From assembly GCF_028640845.1 (NCBI RefSeq), contig NC_080539.1, positions 372,924,733 through 372,988,732 on the forward strand: 64,000 nucleotides of DNA. The letters are read 5' to 3'. The position numbers were made by a program, and so were the translations under genes. This stretch comes from Ahaetulla prasina. Taxonomy: Eukaryota; Chordata; Lepidosauria; Squamata; Colubridae. Numbering within the stretch: position 1 is the first letter of the stretch; each line of letters begins with the position of its first letter. Below are positions 1 through 43,924 of the stretch, in pieces. The notes beneath the pieces were generated by a model. That model was not told where the DNA came from, did no database searches, and saw nothing but the letters and a program-made list of their open reading frames with translations.

Positions 1-329
1 AAATTGCAATTGTGCCACTGCAGCAGGCCTGGCCGCTGGTCGTAAATGCGAGCTAGCAGCTGAATTGCAATTGTGCAATCATTAGAAAGATACAAGAGTT
101 GTAATTGGAAGGACAGGTCATAAATCCCTTTCCCCCACCCACCCCGGCTGTCGTAACTTTGAAATGTCGTTAAACAGGCAGTTGTAAGCCAAGGAATAGC
201 TATATCCACAGAAAGAATTGGTCTCCTCAAAATTAGGAGGATTATGGACTACAGTGCCCAAGACTGCAGTATATAAATTTGATAAATCAATCAGGAAAAT
301 GCTGCTTTAAAAGCAGAATTGCTATGAAC
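1..329. other. No gene or clear repeat recognised
   Basis: Non-coding sequence without a supported reading frame. It may be old degraded repeat. It lies downstream of the divergent perilipin gene. Confidence 0.5.
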
Positions 330-490
330 AGTTAGACAGAGGAACTCAGAACCTCAATCGCTGTTGGGATTCTCCTTTGCTGGATGTCTTCAAGCAAAGG
401 CTGGACAGCCATCTTGAATTCGAATTCCTGCCCTGAGCAGGGGTCGAGACTGGATGGCCTCAAGGGGCCCTTACATGGAAAGATTCTCCC
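330..490 (+). repeat. CR1-like LINE 3' end, degenerate
   Basis: The text reads like the end of a CR1 ORF2 (Leu-Asp-Val-Phe-Lys-Gln-Arg-Leu-Asp-Ser-His-Leu) followed by the usual CR1 'gagcagggg...ggactggatg' 3' region. Strongly diverged, with no microsatellite tail left. Confidence 0.5.
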
Positions 491-743
491 TTTCTACACC
501 CGTGTGAGTGTCACGTAAGCGATCACAAGTGGTGGCCATCATCTACCACAGCTTCAGGTCAGCCAGTGTCCACACTGTCAGCAACTTCAATGGGGTGGGG
601 GTGGGACGTCTTTAGTATCTCATCCAAGCAACGGCCACAAGACCTTCCCTGCTGTCCATAATCACCACCAGCCATGAGTTGGTAGAACCTCTTCAACTCA
701 GCTTGAGTTGAAAGCCAGAAGAGGCCAACTCTAGCTATTAGAA

Positions 744-882
744 CAGTGCTCCTCAAGCTGGTCGGCTTGAAGATGGATGGACTTCGACTCTCAGTATCCC
801 CCAGCCAGCCAGACTGGCTAACTGGGAAACTCTGGGAGTCGAAGTCCACCCAGTCTTCGAGCTGACCAGCTTGAGGAACTCG
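744..882. mobile_element. Foldback hAT-like MITE, old copy
   Basis: The two halves are inverted copies of each other: an arm starting CAGTGCTCCTCAAGCTGG and a return arm ending in its diverged complement. The interior 'ggacttcgactctcagtat' matches the foldback family at 12.6, 22.2, 30.8, 44.1 and 61.9 kb. Target duplication no longer clear. Confidence 0.5.
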
Positions 883-963
883 TCAAACCTAGATGTTTAG
901 CTGGAACAACTGTATGAGGAGATCCTGAAGGAATGTGCAGATGCTTAGTGGTTTCCAAGGGTC

Positions 964-969
964 TTTAAT
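964..969 (-). promoter_or_regulatory. Candidate poly(A) signal of the divergent perilipin
   Basis: Minus-strand ATTAAA lies about 165 bp past the stop codon of the divergent perilipin. It is the nearest recognisable signal. No AATAAA is seen between the stop and this point. Confidence 0.4.
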
Positions 970-1130
970 TGGAAACGATGCCTGAAGCCCTTCTGCTGGC
1001 CCAGGGGAAGCTGACCTACCTCACCCCAGCCCTACGAGACCTCCGTCTCCCTCCCATGGCTTCTGTGGTGGACCAGAAGCCTGCTAGCTCATCAGCCTTT
1101 CAACGTTTGGCATCTGCGGGTCAAAGGAGT

Positions 1131-33246
<32,116 letters not shown>

Positions 33247-33414
33247 CTGAAGAAGGGTCGCGACAATTCAACAATGCCATTTCATTAACAATGCCATTTA
33301 ATTATTTAAATTAAAGAAAAAAGATATTTTGATATCTTGTCGCTCGCTTTTCATTTTATCCCTCCTTTGGCACCCTTTCTTTAACGATTCTATTCCAACG
33401 ATCACTTAAATACG

Positions 33415-33812
33415 AGCCAGCCATGTGCGGCAGCTGCCAAAAAAGCCAATACGGTTCTAGGCTGCATCAACAGAGGGATAGAATCAAGATCTCGTGAAGT
33501 GTTAATACCACTTTATAATGCCTCGGTAAGGCCACACTTGGAATATTGCATCCAGTTTTGGTCGCCACGATGTAAAAAAGAGGCTGAGACTCTAGAAAGA
33601 GTGCAGAGAAGAGCAACCAAGATGATTAGGGGACTGGAGGCTAAGAACGGTTGCAGGAACTTGGTATGTCTAGTTTAATGAAAAGAAGGACTAGGGGAGA
33701 CAGGATAGCAGTCTTCCAGTATCTCAGGGGTTGCCACAAAGAAGAGGGAGTCGAACTATTCTCCAAAGCCCCTGAGGGCAGGACAAGAAGCAATGGGTGC
33801 AAACTAATCAAG
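33415..33812 (+). mobile_element. CR1/L3-type LINE fragment
   Basis: 'ggctgcatcaacagaggga' through RTRSNGCKLIK; joined directly to a SINE. Confidence 0.85.
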
Positions 33813-34010
33813 GGCCGTGGGTGGCTCAGGCTGTAAGATAGCCTGTTATTAAAACACAGCTGCTTGCAATTACTGCAGGCTCGAGTCCCACCAGGCCCAA
33901 GGTTGACTCAGCCTTCCATCCTTTATAAGGTAGGTAAAATGAGGACCCAGATTGTTGGGGGGGCAATAAGTTGACTTTGTAAATATACAAATAGAATGAG
34001 ACTATTGCCT
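33811..34010 (+). mobile_element. tRNA-derived SINE (type 1)
   Basis: Head GTGGGTGGCTCAGGCTGTAAG, box-B-like GGCTCGAGTCCCACC, body to 'ttgactttgtaaatataca'. Confidence 0.8.
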
Positions 34011-34184
34011 TACACAATGCAAGGACCAGGTTACTCTCCTTAAGAATATCTGCCCGTCCTACTAAATCCCACCAGATTCAGATCACTTCCCTAAAATCCT
34101 GCCGCCTGGTGGGACCTTGGAAGCATGCTGTCGGACCTGCCCCAGCTTAAACCTTGAATGAGAAGTGATTCTTGGCTCCATTTG

Positions 34185-34278
34185 TTGAGAAAGGAATAGC
34201 AATAGCGCTTACAGCCCTCTCTAAGCGATTTACAGAATCAGCCTCTTGCCCCCAACAATCCGGGTCCTCATTTTACCC
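34185..34278 (-). mobile_element. tRNA-derived SINE (type 2) 3' fragment
   Basis: Reverse complement of the 'gaggacccagattgttgggg' to 'agggctgtaagcgctattg' part. Confidence 0.6.
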
Positions 34279-34700
34279 CACACTCTGGAACGAGCTTCCC
34301 CCGGGTTTACGTCAAATACCTGACCTTCGGACATTCCGTCGCGAACTGAAGACACATCTCTTTATTCGCGCGGGGCTGGCTTAAATTGGATTTTTAATGT
34401 GAAATTTTATTAATTTTTAAACGGGGTTTTTAGTTTACGGTAATTTTAATTTCAGGCTAATTTTAAATAAGTTTTTTAAATGGTATTTTAACCTGTATAT
34501 TTGTATTGTTGGTTTTATCTTGCCTGTACACCGCCCTGAGTCCTTCGGGAGAAGGGCGGTATAAAAATCAAATAAATCAAATAAATAAATAAATAAATAA
34601 TAAATAAATTGTTGTGTTACTGTTTTATTCTGGCTGTACACCGCCCTGAGTCTTCGGAGAAGGGCGGTATAAAAATATAAATAATAAATAATAAATAAAT
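34279..34700 (+). mobile_element. L2 LINE 3' ends
   Basis: [20 protein letters not shown] and [12 protein letters not shown], then 3' hairpin and AATA tail; a second copy of the hairpin region follows at 34630-34700. Confidence 0.8.
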
Positions 34701-34850
34701 AAATAAATAAATATTTATTTTTATTAAAATAATATATTATTTAATATTTAATATTTAAATATTTAATATTTAATATATTATTTAATAATATATTATTATT
34801 AAATAAAATATTATTAAAAAATAAATAAATAAATAAATAAATAAATAAAG
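34701..34850. repeat. AT-rich simple repeat
   Basis: AATA/ATTTAATATTT repeats between an L2 tail and a SINE. Confidence 0.8.
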
Positions 34851-35115
34851 GGCCTCTGGTGGCTCAACAGGCTAATGCAGCCTGTTATTAACAGCAACTG
34901 CTTGCAATATTGCAGGTTCAAGTCCCACCAGGCCCAAGGTTGACTCAGCCTTCCATCCTTTATAAGGTAGGTAAAATGAGAACCCAGATTGTTGGGGGGC
35001 AATAAGTTGACTTTGTATATAGTATACAAAATGGATGAAGACTATTGCCTGACATAGTGTAAGCCGCCCTGAGTCTTCGGAGAAGGGCGGGATATAAATG
35101 CAAATAAAAATAAAT
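34851..35115 (+). mobile_element. tRNA-derived SINE (type 1), complete
   Basis: Head to 3' end 'gccgccctgagtcttcggag' plus AATAAA repeats. Confidence 0.85.
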
Positions 35116-35344
35116 AAATAAATAATAATAATAAATAAATAAACTGAAAACCGTGCGCCCGAATCCCTAAAGTTCTACTTTTCCCTCCTTTAACTGTCTC
35201 TCATTGCTCCACCCAGTGTAACCAATCAGGTTCAGGCAAAACGTTTTCCTAACAGCCAATCCAAGCAGAGTTTGGTTTGCGGCTCCCTCCTTTTTTCCAG
35301 TTGGGTGATGTTGAGGCAGCATCTCGAGAAGATACAGCATTTAC

Positions 35345-35394
35345 TTTCGCTTCCCCAAGCGTTTCCCAACTTCCTTCCCCTCCACACAGTTCAT
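35345..35394 (-). CDS. Candidate first coding exon of the divergent perilipin (speculative)
   Basis: ATG at 35394 opens MNCVEGKEVGKRLGKR and reaches a donor AA/GTAAAT in phase 2, which fits the AAATAG acceptor at 33233. It lies in one of the few non-repeat stretches upstream (35150-35470). No homology supports it; the alternative phase-0 acceptor would exclude it. Confidence 0.2.
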
Positions 35395-35479
35395 GGCAGC
35401 CTGTCACCTCATAGCAGCAAACCACAAGCAAGCATAGATGGAAGCTGACACATGCCTTTTCAGGGGCCGCCTCTTCCTT

Positions 35480-36005
35480 ATTTATTTATTTATTTATTTT
35501 ATTTATTTAATCACATTTTTATATCGCCCTATCTCCCAAGGGACTCAGGGCGGTTTACAGCCTATTAAAAACACCAATACATAACTATAAATACAGAAAT
35601 AAAACACTAATTAAAAAACTTATTAGATAAGGCCGAATTAAAATTTACAATTAAAATAATAAAACCCCATTAAAACTACATTTAATTAAAAACCTAGCCC
35701 AGTCCTGCGCAGATAAATAGATGTGTCTTAAGCTCGCGGCGAAAGGTTCGAAGGTCGGGAAGTTGACGGAGTCCCAGGGGAAGTTCATTCCAGAGGGTGG
35801 GAGCCCCCACAGAGAAGGCCCTTCCCCCGGGTGTCGCCAGTCGGCACTGCCTAGCGGACGGCACCCGAAGGAGTCCCTCCCTGTGAGAGCGCACGGGTCG
35901 GTGGGAGGCAATCGGTGGCAGCAGACAGTCCCGTAAGTAGCCCGGCCCTAAGCCATGGAGCGCTTTGAAGATGGTTACCAAAACCTTGAAGCGCACCCGG
36001 AAAGG
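35480..36005 (-). mobile_element. L2 LINE 3' part
   Basis: Minus strand: [54 protein letters not shown]. Confidence 0.85.
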
Positions 36006-36059
36006 GAATACCCTCCCCTTAGTGATCCATTCAGGAGCCCCTCACCCTTTTCTCTTTTA

Positions 36060-37530
36060 GAAGATCTTTAAAATATTTAGAAGACTCTAAAACTAATCAG
36101 ATATAATTGGAACAAAATGAATTGGATAAAATAATATAAGGGAAGGACCAGAAACTAATGAGTAAAACATACAATTTCTTGTTACGGTATAAAATGGAAG
36201 AGGAAATAGTGCAAGATACCATGGTTAAATGGGCAAGAAATTTTAACCATACAATAGAATTAGAGAAGTGGGAATAGATGTGGAGAACAAACATGAAATT
36301 GACAATATCGACAGCATACAAGGAAAACCAGATGAAAATGTTTCACAGATGGCATCTCCCGCCAGCCAGAACAGCAAAGATGTTCCCCAATAATTCACCA
36401 AAGTGTTGGAAATGTAAGAGCAATTATGGAATGTATTATCATCTCTGGTGGACCTGCCCAGTGGCGAAACAATTTTGGGCCAAAATTAAAAAGTGGTTAC
36501 AGGAAATAATGCAGGAACTAAGAAAGGGAGAGCCAGAACAATTTTTATTAGGGATCCCAACAGAAAACTATACAAATGATACACAATATTTAAAGCTACA
36601 TATATTAACAGCAGCACGTATAGCCTACGCCCAAAATTGGAAGAAGGAAAATCCACCAACGGAGGAAGAATTTAAAAAAAATATTAGAATGTGCAGAGAT
36701 GGACAAACTTACAAAAGAAATCAAAGAGAAAGAGGATACAGAATATTATAAGGTCTCCTGCAAATGGTTAGAAAATAGGTAAGATAAGAAAATTGAACAA
36801 GAAGGTAAAATGTATTTTATTTATTTATTTATTTTATTAGATTTTTATACCGCCCTTCTCCCAAGGGAGTCAGGGCGGTGTACAGCTAGAAGATAAAAAC
36901 CCACCATATACACATTAAAACAGAAATTTAAAACGAAGCATATTACAAAAGTGGCCGACATTTAAAAAATTTAAAACCCTAAAATTAATAAATAACCCCA
37001 ATTTAAAATTTAATAAAACTTTTAAGCCAGTCCCGCTTGAATAAATAAATGCGTTTTCAGCTCACGGCGAAAAGTCCGAAGATCAGACACTTGGCGTAAA
37101 CCAGGGGGAAGTTCATTCCAAAGCGTAGGAGCTCCCACAGAGAAGGCCCTACTCCTGGGGGCTGCCAGCCGACATTGTTTGGCGGACGGCACCCTGAGAA
37201 GCCCCTCTCTGTGTGAGCGTACGGGTCGATGGGAGGCATACGGTAACAGCAGGCGGTCCCGTAAGTACCCGGGTCCTAAGCCATGGAGCGCTTTGAAGGT
37301 GGTAACCAAGATCTTAAAGCGCACCCGAAAGACCACAGGGAGCCAGTGCAGACTGCGTAGATGAAATAAATGTAGATGAAATAAAGAACGGTAGATAAAT
37401 GAAAGTAGAATAAGATAGAATTAAAATATGTATAAATAATAGGAAAGGACTGTCTTGAATAGCTGATAAACAGTGATATCCATATAAATGTTGTATGTTT
37501 TGTCCTTCGTTTTAATGTGTTTAAAATAAA
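36060..37530 (+). mobile_element. L1 LINE, 5'-truncated, split by L2
   Basis: 36278-36751 encodes MKMFHRWHLPPARTAKMF, KCWKCKSNYGMYYHLWWTCP, QFLLGIPTE, ILTAARIAYAQNWKKE: an ORF2 C-terminus of another L1 family than at 16.3 kb. The 3' UTR continues after the L2 and ends near AATAAAAAACTTC (37527). Confidence 0.8.
36812..37372 (-). mobile_element. L2 LINE 3' part nested in L1
   Basis: Minus strand: [20 protein letters not shown] to HLFIQAGLA plus tail. Confidence 0.85.
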
Positions 37531-37670
37531 AAACTTCAAACTGGAGAAGATCTTTAGGATCGGTCTTTTTACTAGAAACAAGATAGCTTTTTCATTGGAA
37601 TAAGATAGTGTCAGCCTTTTCAAAGGACCAGACATAAAACACGACCAGGTAAGTTAATTCTAACTTACAG

Positions 37671-39152
37671 GTAGTCCTTGACTTACAACCATTCATTAAG
37701 TGACCATTTTAAGTTACAACACCACTGAAAAAATTAACTTGGGATAGTTTTCCACATGACCCTTTGCAGGATCCCCATGGTCATGTGATCAAAATTCTGA
37801 CACTCAGCAACTGACTCATACTTATGACCGTTGCAGTGTCCTCACATGATCCCCCCCTTGCGACCTTCTGACAAGTAAAGTCACGTGCGGAAGCCAGACT
37901 TAACAACCTTGTTACAAACCTAATGGCTGCAGTGGTTCACTGAACAACTGTGGCAAGAAAGGTCACAAAATGGGGCAAAGCTCACTTAACAACTGTCTCG
38001 TTTGGCCACGGAAATGTTGGGTTCAATTGCGGTCATAATTGTGGCTTCGGGGTGAGATATCAGCTGTACGCTGATGACTCCCAGCTGTACTTTTCCACCC
38101 CGGGCCACCCCAACGAAGCTGTCGAAGTGTTTTCCCGGTGTTTGGAAGCCGTACGGGTCTGGATGGGGAGGAACAGGCTCAAGCTCAATCCCTCCAAGAC
38201 GGAGTGGCTGTGGATGCCGGCATCCCGGTACAGTCAGCTGCAGCCGCGGCTGACTGTGGGGGGCGAGTTATTGGCCCCAAAGGAGGGAGTGCGCAACTTG
38301 GGTGTTCTCCTGGATGAACGGCTGTCGTTTGAAGATCATTTGACGGCCGTCTCCAGGAGGGCCTTCCACCAGGTTCGCCTGGTTCGGCAGTTGCGCCCCT
38401 TCCTTGATCGGGATGCCTTGTGCACGGTCACTCACGCGCTCGTTACCTCTCGCTTGGATAATTATAATGCTCTCTACATGGGGCTCCCCTTGAGGTGCAC
38501 TCGGAGGCTTCAGTTAGTCCAGAATGCAGCTGCGCGGGTGATAGAGGGAGCTTCGCGTAGCTCCCGTGTAACACCGCTCCTGCGCAGTCTGCACTGGCTA
38601 CCTGTGGCCTTTCGGGTGCACTTTAAGGTTTTGGTTACGACCTTTAAAGCACTCCATGGCTTAGGGCCTGGGTACTTACGGGACCGCCTACTGTTACCTC
38701 ATGCCTCCCACCGACCCGTACGCTCACACAGAGAGGGTCTTCTCAGGGTGCCGTCCGCCAGACAATGTCGGCTGGCGGCCTCCAGGGGAAGATCCTTCTC
38801 TGGGGGGGCTCCTACTCTTTGGAATGAACTTCCCCCTGGTTTACGTCAAATACCTGACTTTCGGACCTTTCGCCGCGAACTGAAAACATATCTGTTTGTT
38901 CGCGCGGGGCTCTCTTAAATGGTCTAGATTTTAAATTTTAAATTTCATTTAAGTTTTAAATTGGGGTTTTTTAGATTTTTAACCATTTTAATTTCGGCCA
39001 CACTGTATAATAAGTTTTTTAATTTATTTTTAATTGTACATTGTTTCTTTTTACCTTGGCTGTACACTGCCCTGAGTCCTTCGGGAGAAGGGCGGTTTAT
39101 AAATCTAATAAAATAAATAAATAAATAAATATAAGTCAAGGACTACCTGTAT
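37671..39152 (+). mobile_element. Tigger-like MITE split by L2
   Basis: 37671-38041 (CAGGTAGTCCTTGACTTAC onward) and 39129-39152 (ATAAGTCAAGGACTACCTG) are the two parts; L2 sits between. Confidence 0.8.
38042..39128 (+). mobile_element. L2 LINE, 5'-truncated, RT C-terminal frame open
   Basis: Open from GFGVRYQLYADDSQLYFSTP (catalytic YADD) to YLFVRAGLS at 38918, 292 codons. Contains [38 protein letters not shown] segment, [15 protein letters not shown]. 3' hairpin and AATA tail follow. Confidence 0.9.
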
Positions 39153-39580
39153 TATTATTCCCGGCAACCAATTCATTATTGCATTGAATAATCTTTCTTT
39201 AATGCCTTGGATAGTAAGACGGGAGGCAGATAATTTAATAATAAGCAATAAATAAATAAATAATAAGTACCCTTTCTGTCCAATTATTCAATCCAAAGGA
39301 AACAAAGAGATAATACCGTTTTCTCCTCCCGCAGGTACAGGGTTTGTGACATAGGATCTGAGGAACCAGCAATCAACTTATATTCTTCCGAGCTCCAAAC
39401 TAAATAATAATAATAAAAAAATTCAGTCTGTTTAATTGATTACAAACATTTATAGATCTCAGCTCTTCTTCAACCGGTTCGCCCTCCCGTTCCAGACTTT
39501 AGGACAAAATTAATAATTCTTCCATTCCTTAATTTCGGCCCTCCATCTTCAACTTTTCTGGTTCTTTCGTCTTTACACAC
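39153..39580. other. No gene or clear repeat recognised
   Basis: AT-rich; (AATA) runs near 39240-39270. Confidence 0.4.
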
Positions 39581-39592
39581 CCACTTCTAGCA

Positions 39593-39881
39593 CTGATGAT
39601 GTTACCTAGCAGGGTCATGAAACGTCTGCAAGAAAGCCACCAAACTCAGAGACCATAAAGGATCCCATGGTTGTTATCCTCCTCCTCCTCCTCCTCCAAC
39701 CCCATCCCCTTCTACCACTGAAGATGTTACTTAGTTGGGTCATGAAAAGTCTGTAAGAAAACCACCAAGCTCAGAGAGCACCAAGCACCCACAGTTGTTT
39801 TCCGCCTCCTCCTCCTCCTCCTTCTCCAACCCCACCCCCTTCTCACACTGATGATGTTACCTAGTTGGGTCATGAAAGGTC
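39593..39881 (+). ncRNA. Three tandem hammerhead-like units, family 3
   Basis: Cores at 39593-39626 (CTGATGA, GAAAC, GTC), 39718-39752 (CTGAAGA, GAAAAGTC) and 39848-39881 (CTGATGA, GAAAG, GTC), about 127 bp apart, with stem ACC..GGT around a TAGTTG-like loop. Between them lie 'accaccaagctcagagagca' and (CTC)n runs. Confidence 0.5.
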
Positions 39882-39959
39882 TGAAGAAAACCACCAAGCT
39901 CAGAGAGCACCAAGGACCCCACAGTTCAGCCCCGAGCTGCAAATATTCTCTTCCATTGC

Positions 39960-40556
39960 TCAAGGCAACGGTAAATGATATTCCTGGCCAAAAGGCAGCA
40001 GGGATGGTCTATGTAGTCACCCAGACTGAAGCAAAAGCTGGACATACAGAACTGGGGTACTTCATTCCTCCTCCAGCCACCTAGAAGGCTTCAGAAGGGG
40101 CATAGGATCTAGTTTAATGAGCGGTGAGGCCTCCAAAATTCCCAAGTAAGGTCCATTCCTGGTTCTTCCTTGACACATCTGAACACGCGGCTTTCCCACT
40201 CACATGTTGCCATGATATTGGCATGCGAAGAGCTGAAATTCAGGGCATCTTGGTTCCCCCACCTAGGCCAGCCACCATCGCAAGGGCGGCGGGCCAAGGC
40301 TAAAGATTTTCCCACCATTCCAAGTGGCCCTTGTGATGTAGCCTGTGATGTCACAGATCAGGCGGCGGGCCCAGCTTTTCCTCTCTCACCCCGCCGTCTG
40401 GGCGGGCACTCCAATGCCCAGTATCCACAGCTGGATGGGTGTGGAGGATGGGACTTGGAGTCCCCGCCACCTGCCCAACTGGAGGGAGTTTGCCTTAGCT
40501 GGGAAAGAGAGTGGGAGGGAGGCCGTTCTGAGAATCGCAGGCTATGCTTGTAACCC
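39960..40556. other. Longest stretch without recognised repeat upstream of the divergent perilipin
   Basis: No convincing exon: frames are short and lack splice-site support. GC-richer than surroundings. It could hold a promoter or 5' exon of the divergent perilipin. Confidence 0.3.
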
Positions 40557-40893
40557 GTGGTAGATTTCAAATAATTTCACCACCGGTTTGCCGAAAATGT
40601 GAGCCGCTCGTGCACGCATGTACAGCTTCCGCACGGTGAGGCTCGGCTGAGCAGCCTTTCAGGGCCTGCTCCCCACCATCGTTGCTCTCTGGGGCAGCGG
40701 CTCCTTCTTTCCGCACTGCTGGGAGAGCATCTCATGGAATTTAGCAACTGCGAGCCTCCACTTTCCTCTAAGTCCCATTCGGACAGCGCTGTGGCACAGC
40801 GGTCCAGCAGGTGGTGCGATTTGCCGGTTCTCCGAATTACTGAAAATTTCCGCTACCGGTTCGCCTGAACCGGTCCGAACCAGCAAATCCCTC
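40557..40893. mobile_element. hAT-like MITE, diverged
   Basis: Contains 'caccggtttgccgaaaatg' and 'cgctaccggttcgcctgaac' as in the 'accggt' family; ends blurred. Confidence 0.5.
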
Positions 40894-40900
40894 TGGGCCT

Positions 40901-41578
40901 CTGGTGGCTCAGACTGGTAAGACAGTCTGTTATTAACAGCAGCTGCTTGCAATTACCTCTCAAATACCTCTCACCGACCCGTGCGCTCTCATAGAGAGGG
41001 TCTCCTCAGGGTGCCGTCAGCGAGGCAATGTCGTCTGGCGACGCCCAGGGGAAGGGCCTTCTCTGTGGGGGCTCCCACCCTCTGGAACGAACTACCCCCC
41101 GGACTTCGTCAGCTTCCGGACCTTCGGACCTTTTGCCGCGGGCTTAAAACATACTTATTTAATTGTGCAGGACTGAGCTAGATTTTAAATTTGGGTTTTA
41201 ACTGGGTTTTATTTTTATATTTAATTTTAATTAACGGGCTTATAGAATAAGTTTTTTAATTGTTTTTATATTGTATTTATGTGTTTTTAAATGCCTGTGA
41301 ACCGCCCTGAGTCCTTCGGGAGATAGGGCGGTATATAAATATGATTAAATAAATAAATAAATAAATAAATAAATTACTGCAGGTTCAAGCCCCACCAGGC
41401 CCAAGGTTGACTCAGCCTTCCATCCTTTATAAGGTAGGTAAAATGAGGACCCAGATTGTTGGGGGCAAAAAGTTGACTTTGTATATAATATACAAATGGA
41501 TGAAGACTATTGCTTGACATAGTGTAAACCGCCCTGAGTCTTCGGAGAAGGGCGGCATATAAATGCAAATAAAAAAAA
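40901..41578 (+). mobile_element. tRNA-derived SINE (type 1) split by L2
   Basis: Head 40901-40957, rest 41376-41578. aattac is duplicated at the break. Confidence 0.85.
40958..41375 (+). mobile_element. L2 LINE 3' end nested in SINE
   Basis: [37 protein letters not shown], then 3' hairpin and AAAT tail. Confidence 0.85.
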
Positions 41579-41589
41579 ACACCACTTCT

Positions 41590-42120
41590 GCTTGTAATTT
41601 ACAGGGCTAGCGATAAATTTGTAATTGTATTTATGTTTGCTGCAAAGGGAATTGAACACACGCGTCAACACTGAAGATGACATATGTGTAGCCATTTTTT
41701 TATTGTAGCCCTCGTCGATTCTTTTCTTAGCTTTTAGGTTTGCTAGTAACAGGAATTTGGTATTACTTCAGGCTCGCCACTCTCTGACTGTTGAAAGGGG
41801 GGTTATAGAGATAAAGGGGGAATATTATGTCTAGGTGGCGTTCCTTTCCCATGGGAACAGAAAAATGCCTGCAGCTGGAGGAAGGTGGAGTTTGGAGTCA
41901 CGGGAGCTGATGGCCTGAGACTTTATTGGAGGTTGTGACTGTATGTGTGTGTTGCTGTCTTTTGCTTTTTATGGGGTGTAATTCCGGATCCAGGTCAGAG
42001 TTGGAATTACACCAAGTCCTTGCCAATTTGATATGTTCCTAATAAACAGACTTTAATGGACAATGGATGCTTTGGATTTTATTTCGGGGGCAGGGGGATC
42101 TATTACTTGGAAGCTTGACA
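41590..42120. other. Unclassified, possible LTR end
   Basis: Contains an 11-bp inverted repeat (ggtgtaattcc ... ggaattacacc, 41975-42014) and AATAAA at 42043. May be an LTR; no partner found. Confidence 0.3.
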
Positions 42121-42123
42121 ATA

Positions 42124-42635
42124 TGTTCAGTTTCCTTCCTGGCTGCCTGCCTTCATTCCTTTTTCTTTTATTTCCTTCCTTCCTATTTCCTTCCCTTCTT
42201 CCTTTTTCTTGTCCATCCTTCCTTCGTCTTGTATTTCCTACCTGCCTTCATTCCTTTTTCTTGTATTTCCTTCCTTCCTATTTCCTTCCCTTCTTCATTC
42301 CTTTTTCTTGTATTTCCTTCCCTTCTCCCTTCCTTTTTCTTGTCCGTTCTTCCTGCCTGCCTGCCTGCCTTTTTCTTGTATTTCCTTCCATCCTATTTCC
42401 CTCCCTCCTTCATTCCTTTTTCTTGTCCATCCTTCCTTCCTCTTGTATTTGCTTCCTTCCTGCCTGCTTGCCTTCCTTCATTCCTTTTTCTTGTATTTCC
42501 TTCCTTCCTATTTCCTTCCCTTCTTCCTTCCTATTTCCTTCCCTTCTTCCTTCCTTTTTCTTGTCCATCCTTCCTTCCTCTTGTATTTCCTGCCTGCCTG
42601 TCTGCCTGCCTTCATTCCTTTATCTACCTCTACCT
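42124..42635. repeat. Polypyrimidine (CCTT)-rich tract
   Basis: About 510 bp of almost pure C/T on the plus strand with units such as 'ttccttccttcctatttcc'. The long frames through it are low complexity. Confidence 0.9.
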
Positions 42636-42705
42636 AGGATCGAACTCACAGCCTCCCGATTGTGAGGCGAGGGCTCCACCTCTAGGCCACCACTCCACTC
42701 TCCAA
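42634..42705 (-). mobile_element. tRNA-derived SINE (type 4) head
   Basis: Reverse complement: GTGGCCTAGAGGTGGAGCCC and GTGAGTTCGATCC. Confidence 0.6.
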
Positions 42706-42890
42706 GAAAAACTGACATGCATATATCGAAGATCTTCCCCCATTCTTCCCTTTTCTACTTTCTTTTCAACGTGTAACCTTGTATACCTTTTCCTTTCTGG
42801 ATGGGGTATGATTTTTCTCTTAGCTGTTGTCCTCTCCCAAGGCACAACCGCCCTGATTTCCTGCTGCTACATGCACACAAGCCTACAGCA

Positions 42891-43139
42891 CAGTGGTGGG
42901 ATTCAACGGTTCTATCTGGTTCGGGCGAACCGGTAGTGCCAACTGCAGTAGGCCCCGCCCACCTGCCTGGATGTAATACTGTCCTGTAATACTGTCCTGT
43001 AATACGTTTTGGAGGCTTTGCGCATGTCTGGGAGGGCATGCGAGCAAAGGGCATGCGCAGAAGGCCGGTCATGCATGGAAGGAGGTGCCCACGCTCACAT
43101 TTGCGTACCAGCAGGAAAGGTAAGTGAATCCCACCTCTC
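42891..43139. mobile_element. hAT-like MITE
   Basis: Termini CAGTGGTGGGATTCA and GTGAATCCCACCTCT. Confidence 0.65.
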
Positions 43140-43237
43140 TTAAGCTTCTAGTCCTCATGTTCCCCTTTCTCATTCCAAATTAGCAAAAGCCACCTCATCC
43201 TTCAGCTCAAAGGTAGCAAACTATTTGGGAGCAGTAG

Positions 43238-43650
43238 CAGGGGTGAAATCCAGCAAGTTCTGGAGAACCGGTAGCGGAAATTTTGAGCCATTCGGAGAAC
43301 CGGCAAATACCCCCTCTGGCTGGCCCCCGAGTGGGGTGGGAATGGAGATTTTGCAGTATCCCTCCCCTGGAGTGGGGTGGGAGTGGAGATTTTGCAGTAT
43401 CCTTCCCCTGGAGAGGGGAGGGAATGGAGATTTTGCAGTATCCTCCCCCAGAAGTGGGGTGAGAATGGGGATTTTGCAATATCCTTCCCCCAGGAGTGGG
43501 GAGGGAATGGGGATTTTGCAGTATCCTCCCCCAGGAGTGGGGTGGGAATGGAGATTTTGCAATATCCTTCCCCTGCCACGCCCACCAAGCCACACCACGC
43601 CCACCAAGCCACGCCCACGGAACCGTCAGTTAAAAAAATTTGGATGACCT
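43238..43650. mobile_element. hAT-like MITE with internal 41-bp minisatellite
   Basis: Begins CAGGGGTGAAATCC. 43331-43585 is about six copies of a 41-bp unit ('gtggggtgggaatggagatt'...). A single-unit relative is at 62100-62292. Confidence 0.75.
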
Positions 43651-43730
43651 CTCCTTCCCCCCTCCCCACTTCTGCCCTTGGAAAACATAAACAGAAAGTC
43701 TCCAGCTTTTTAATGCAATGTGATATTAGT

Positions 43731-43736
43731 TTTATT
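43731..43736 (-). promoter_or_regulatory. Candidate distal poly(A) signal of PLIN3
   Basis: Minus-strand AATAAA, 1.4 kb beyond the PLIN3 stop, followed by a T-rich stretch. Confidence 0.4.
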
Positions 43737-43924
43737 TTGTGAGTTAAGGCACGGGTTATACATTGACCATGGGAAGCATGGAGGGGCAAATCGGTTTACA
43801 CAACGTACAAAGAGCGCTTGGAAAGATCTGAAAGGCATTACAAGCAAGGAGCTGAAAATGGGACAAGTCTGATCATCTGCATTGGTTCCCCTTTCAAAGA
43901 TTAACAGGTGTTTCCACACTGTAA

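Noticed and set aside
35200..35290. CCAAT boxes as promoter of the divergent perilipin
   Set aside because: They lie on the downstream side of the candidate start exon and no TATA or transcription start is evident.
39960..40556. Frames in the repeat-free stretch as exons
   Set aside because: No matching splice sites and phases, and no similarity to perilipins.
42063..42936. Frames of 140-290 residues, Phe/Leu/Pro-rich
   Set aside because: Low-complexity (CCTT) tract.
43202..43789. Several overlapping frames with repeated peptides
   Set aside because: Product of the 41-bp minisatellite in a hAT-like MITE; no splice or homology support.
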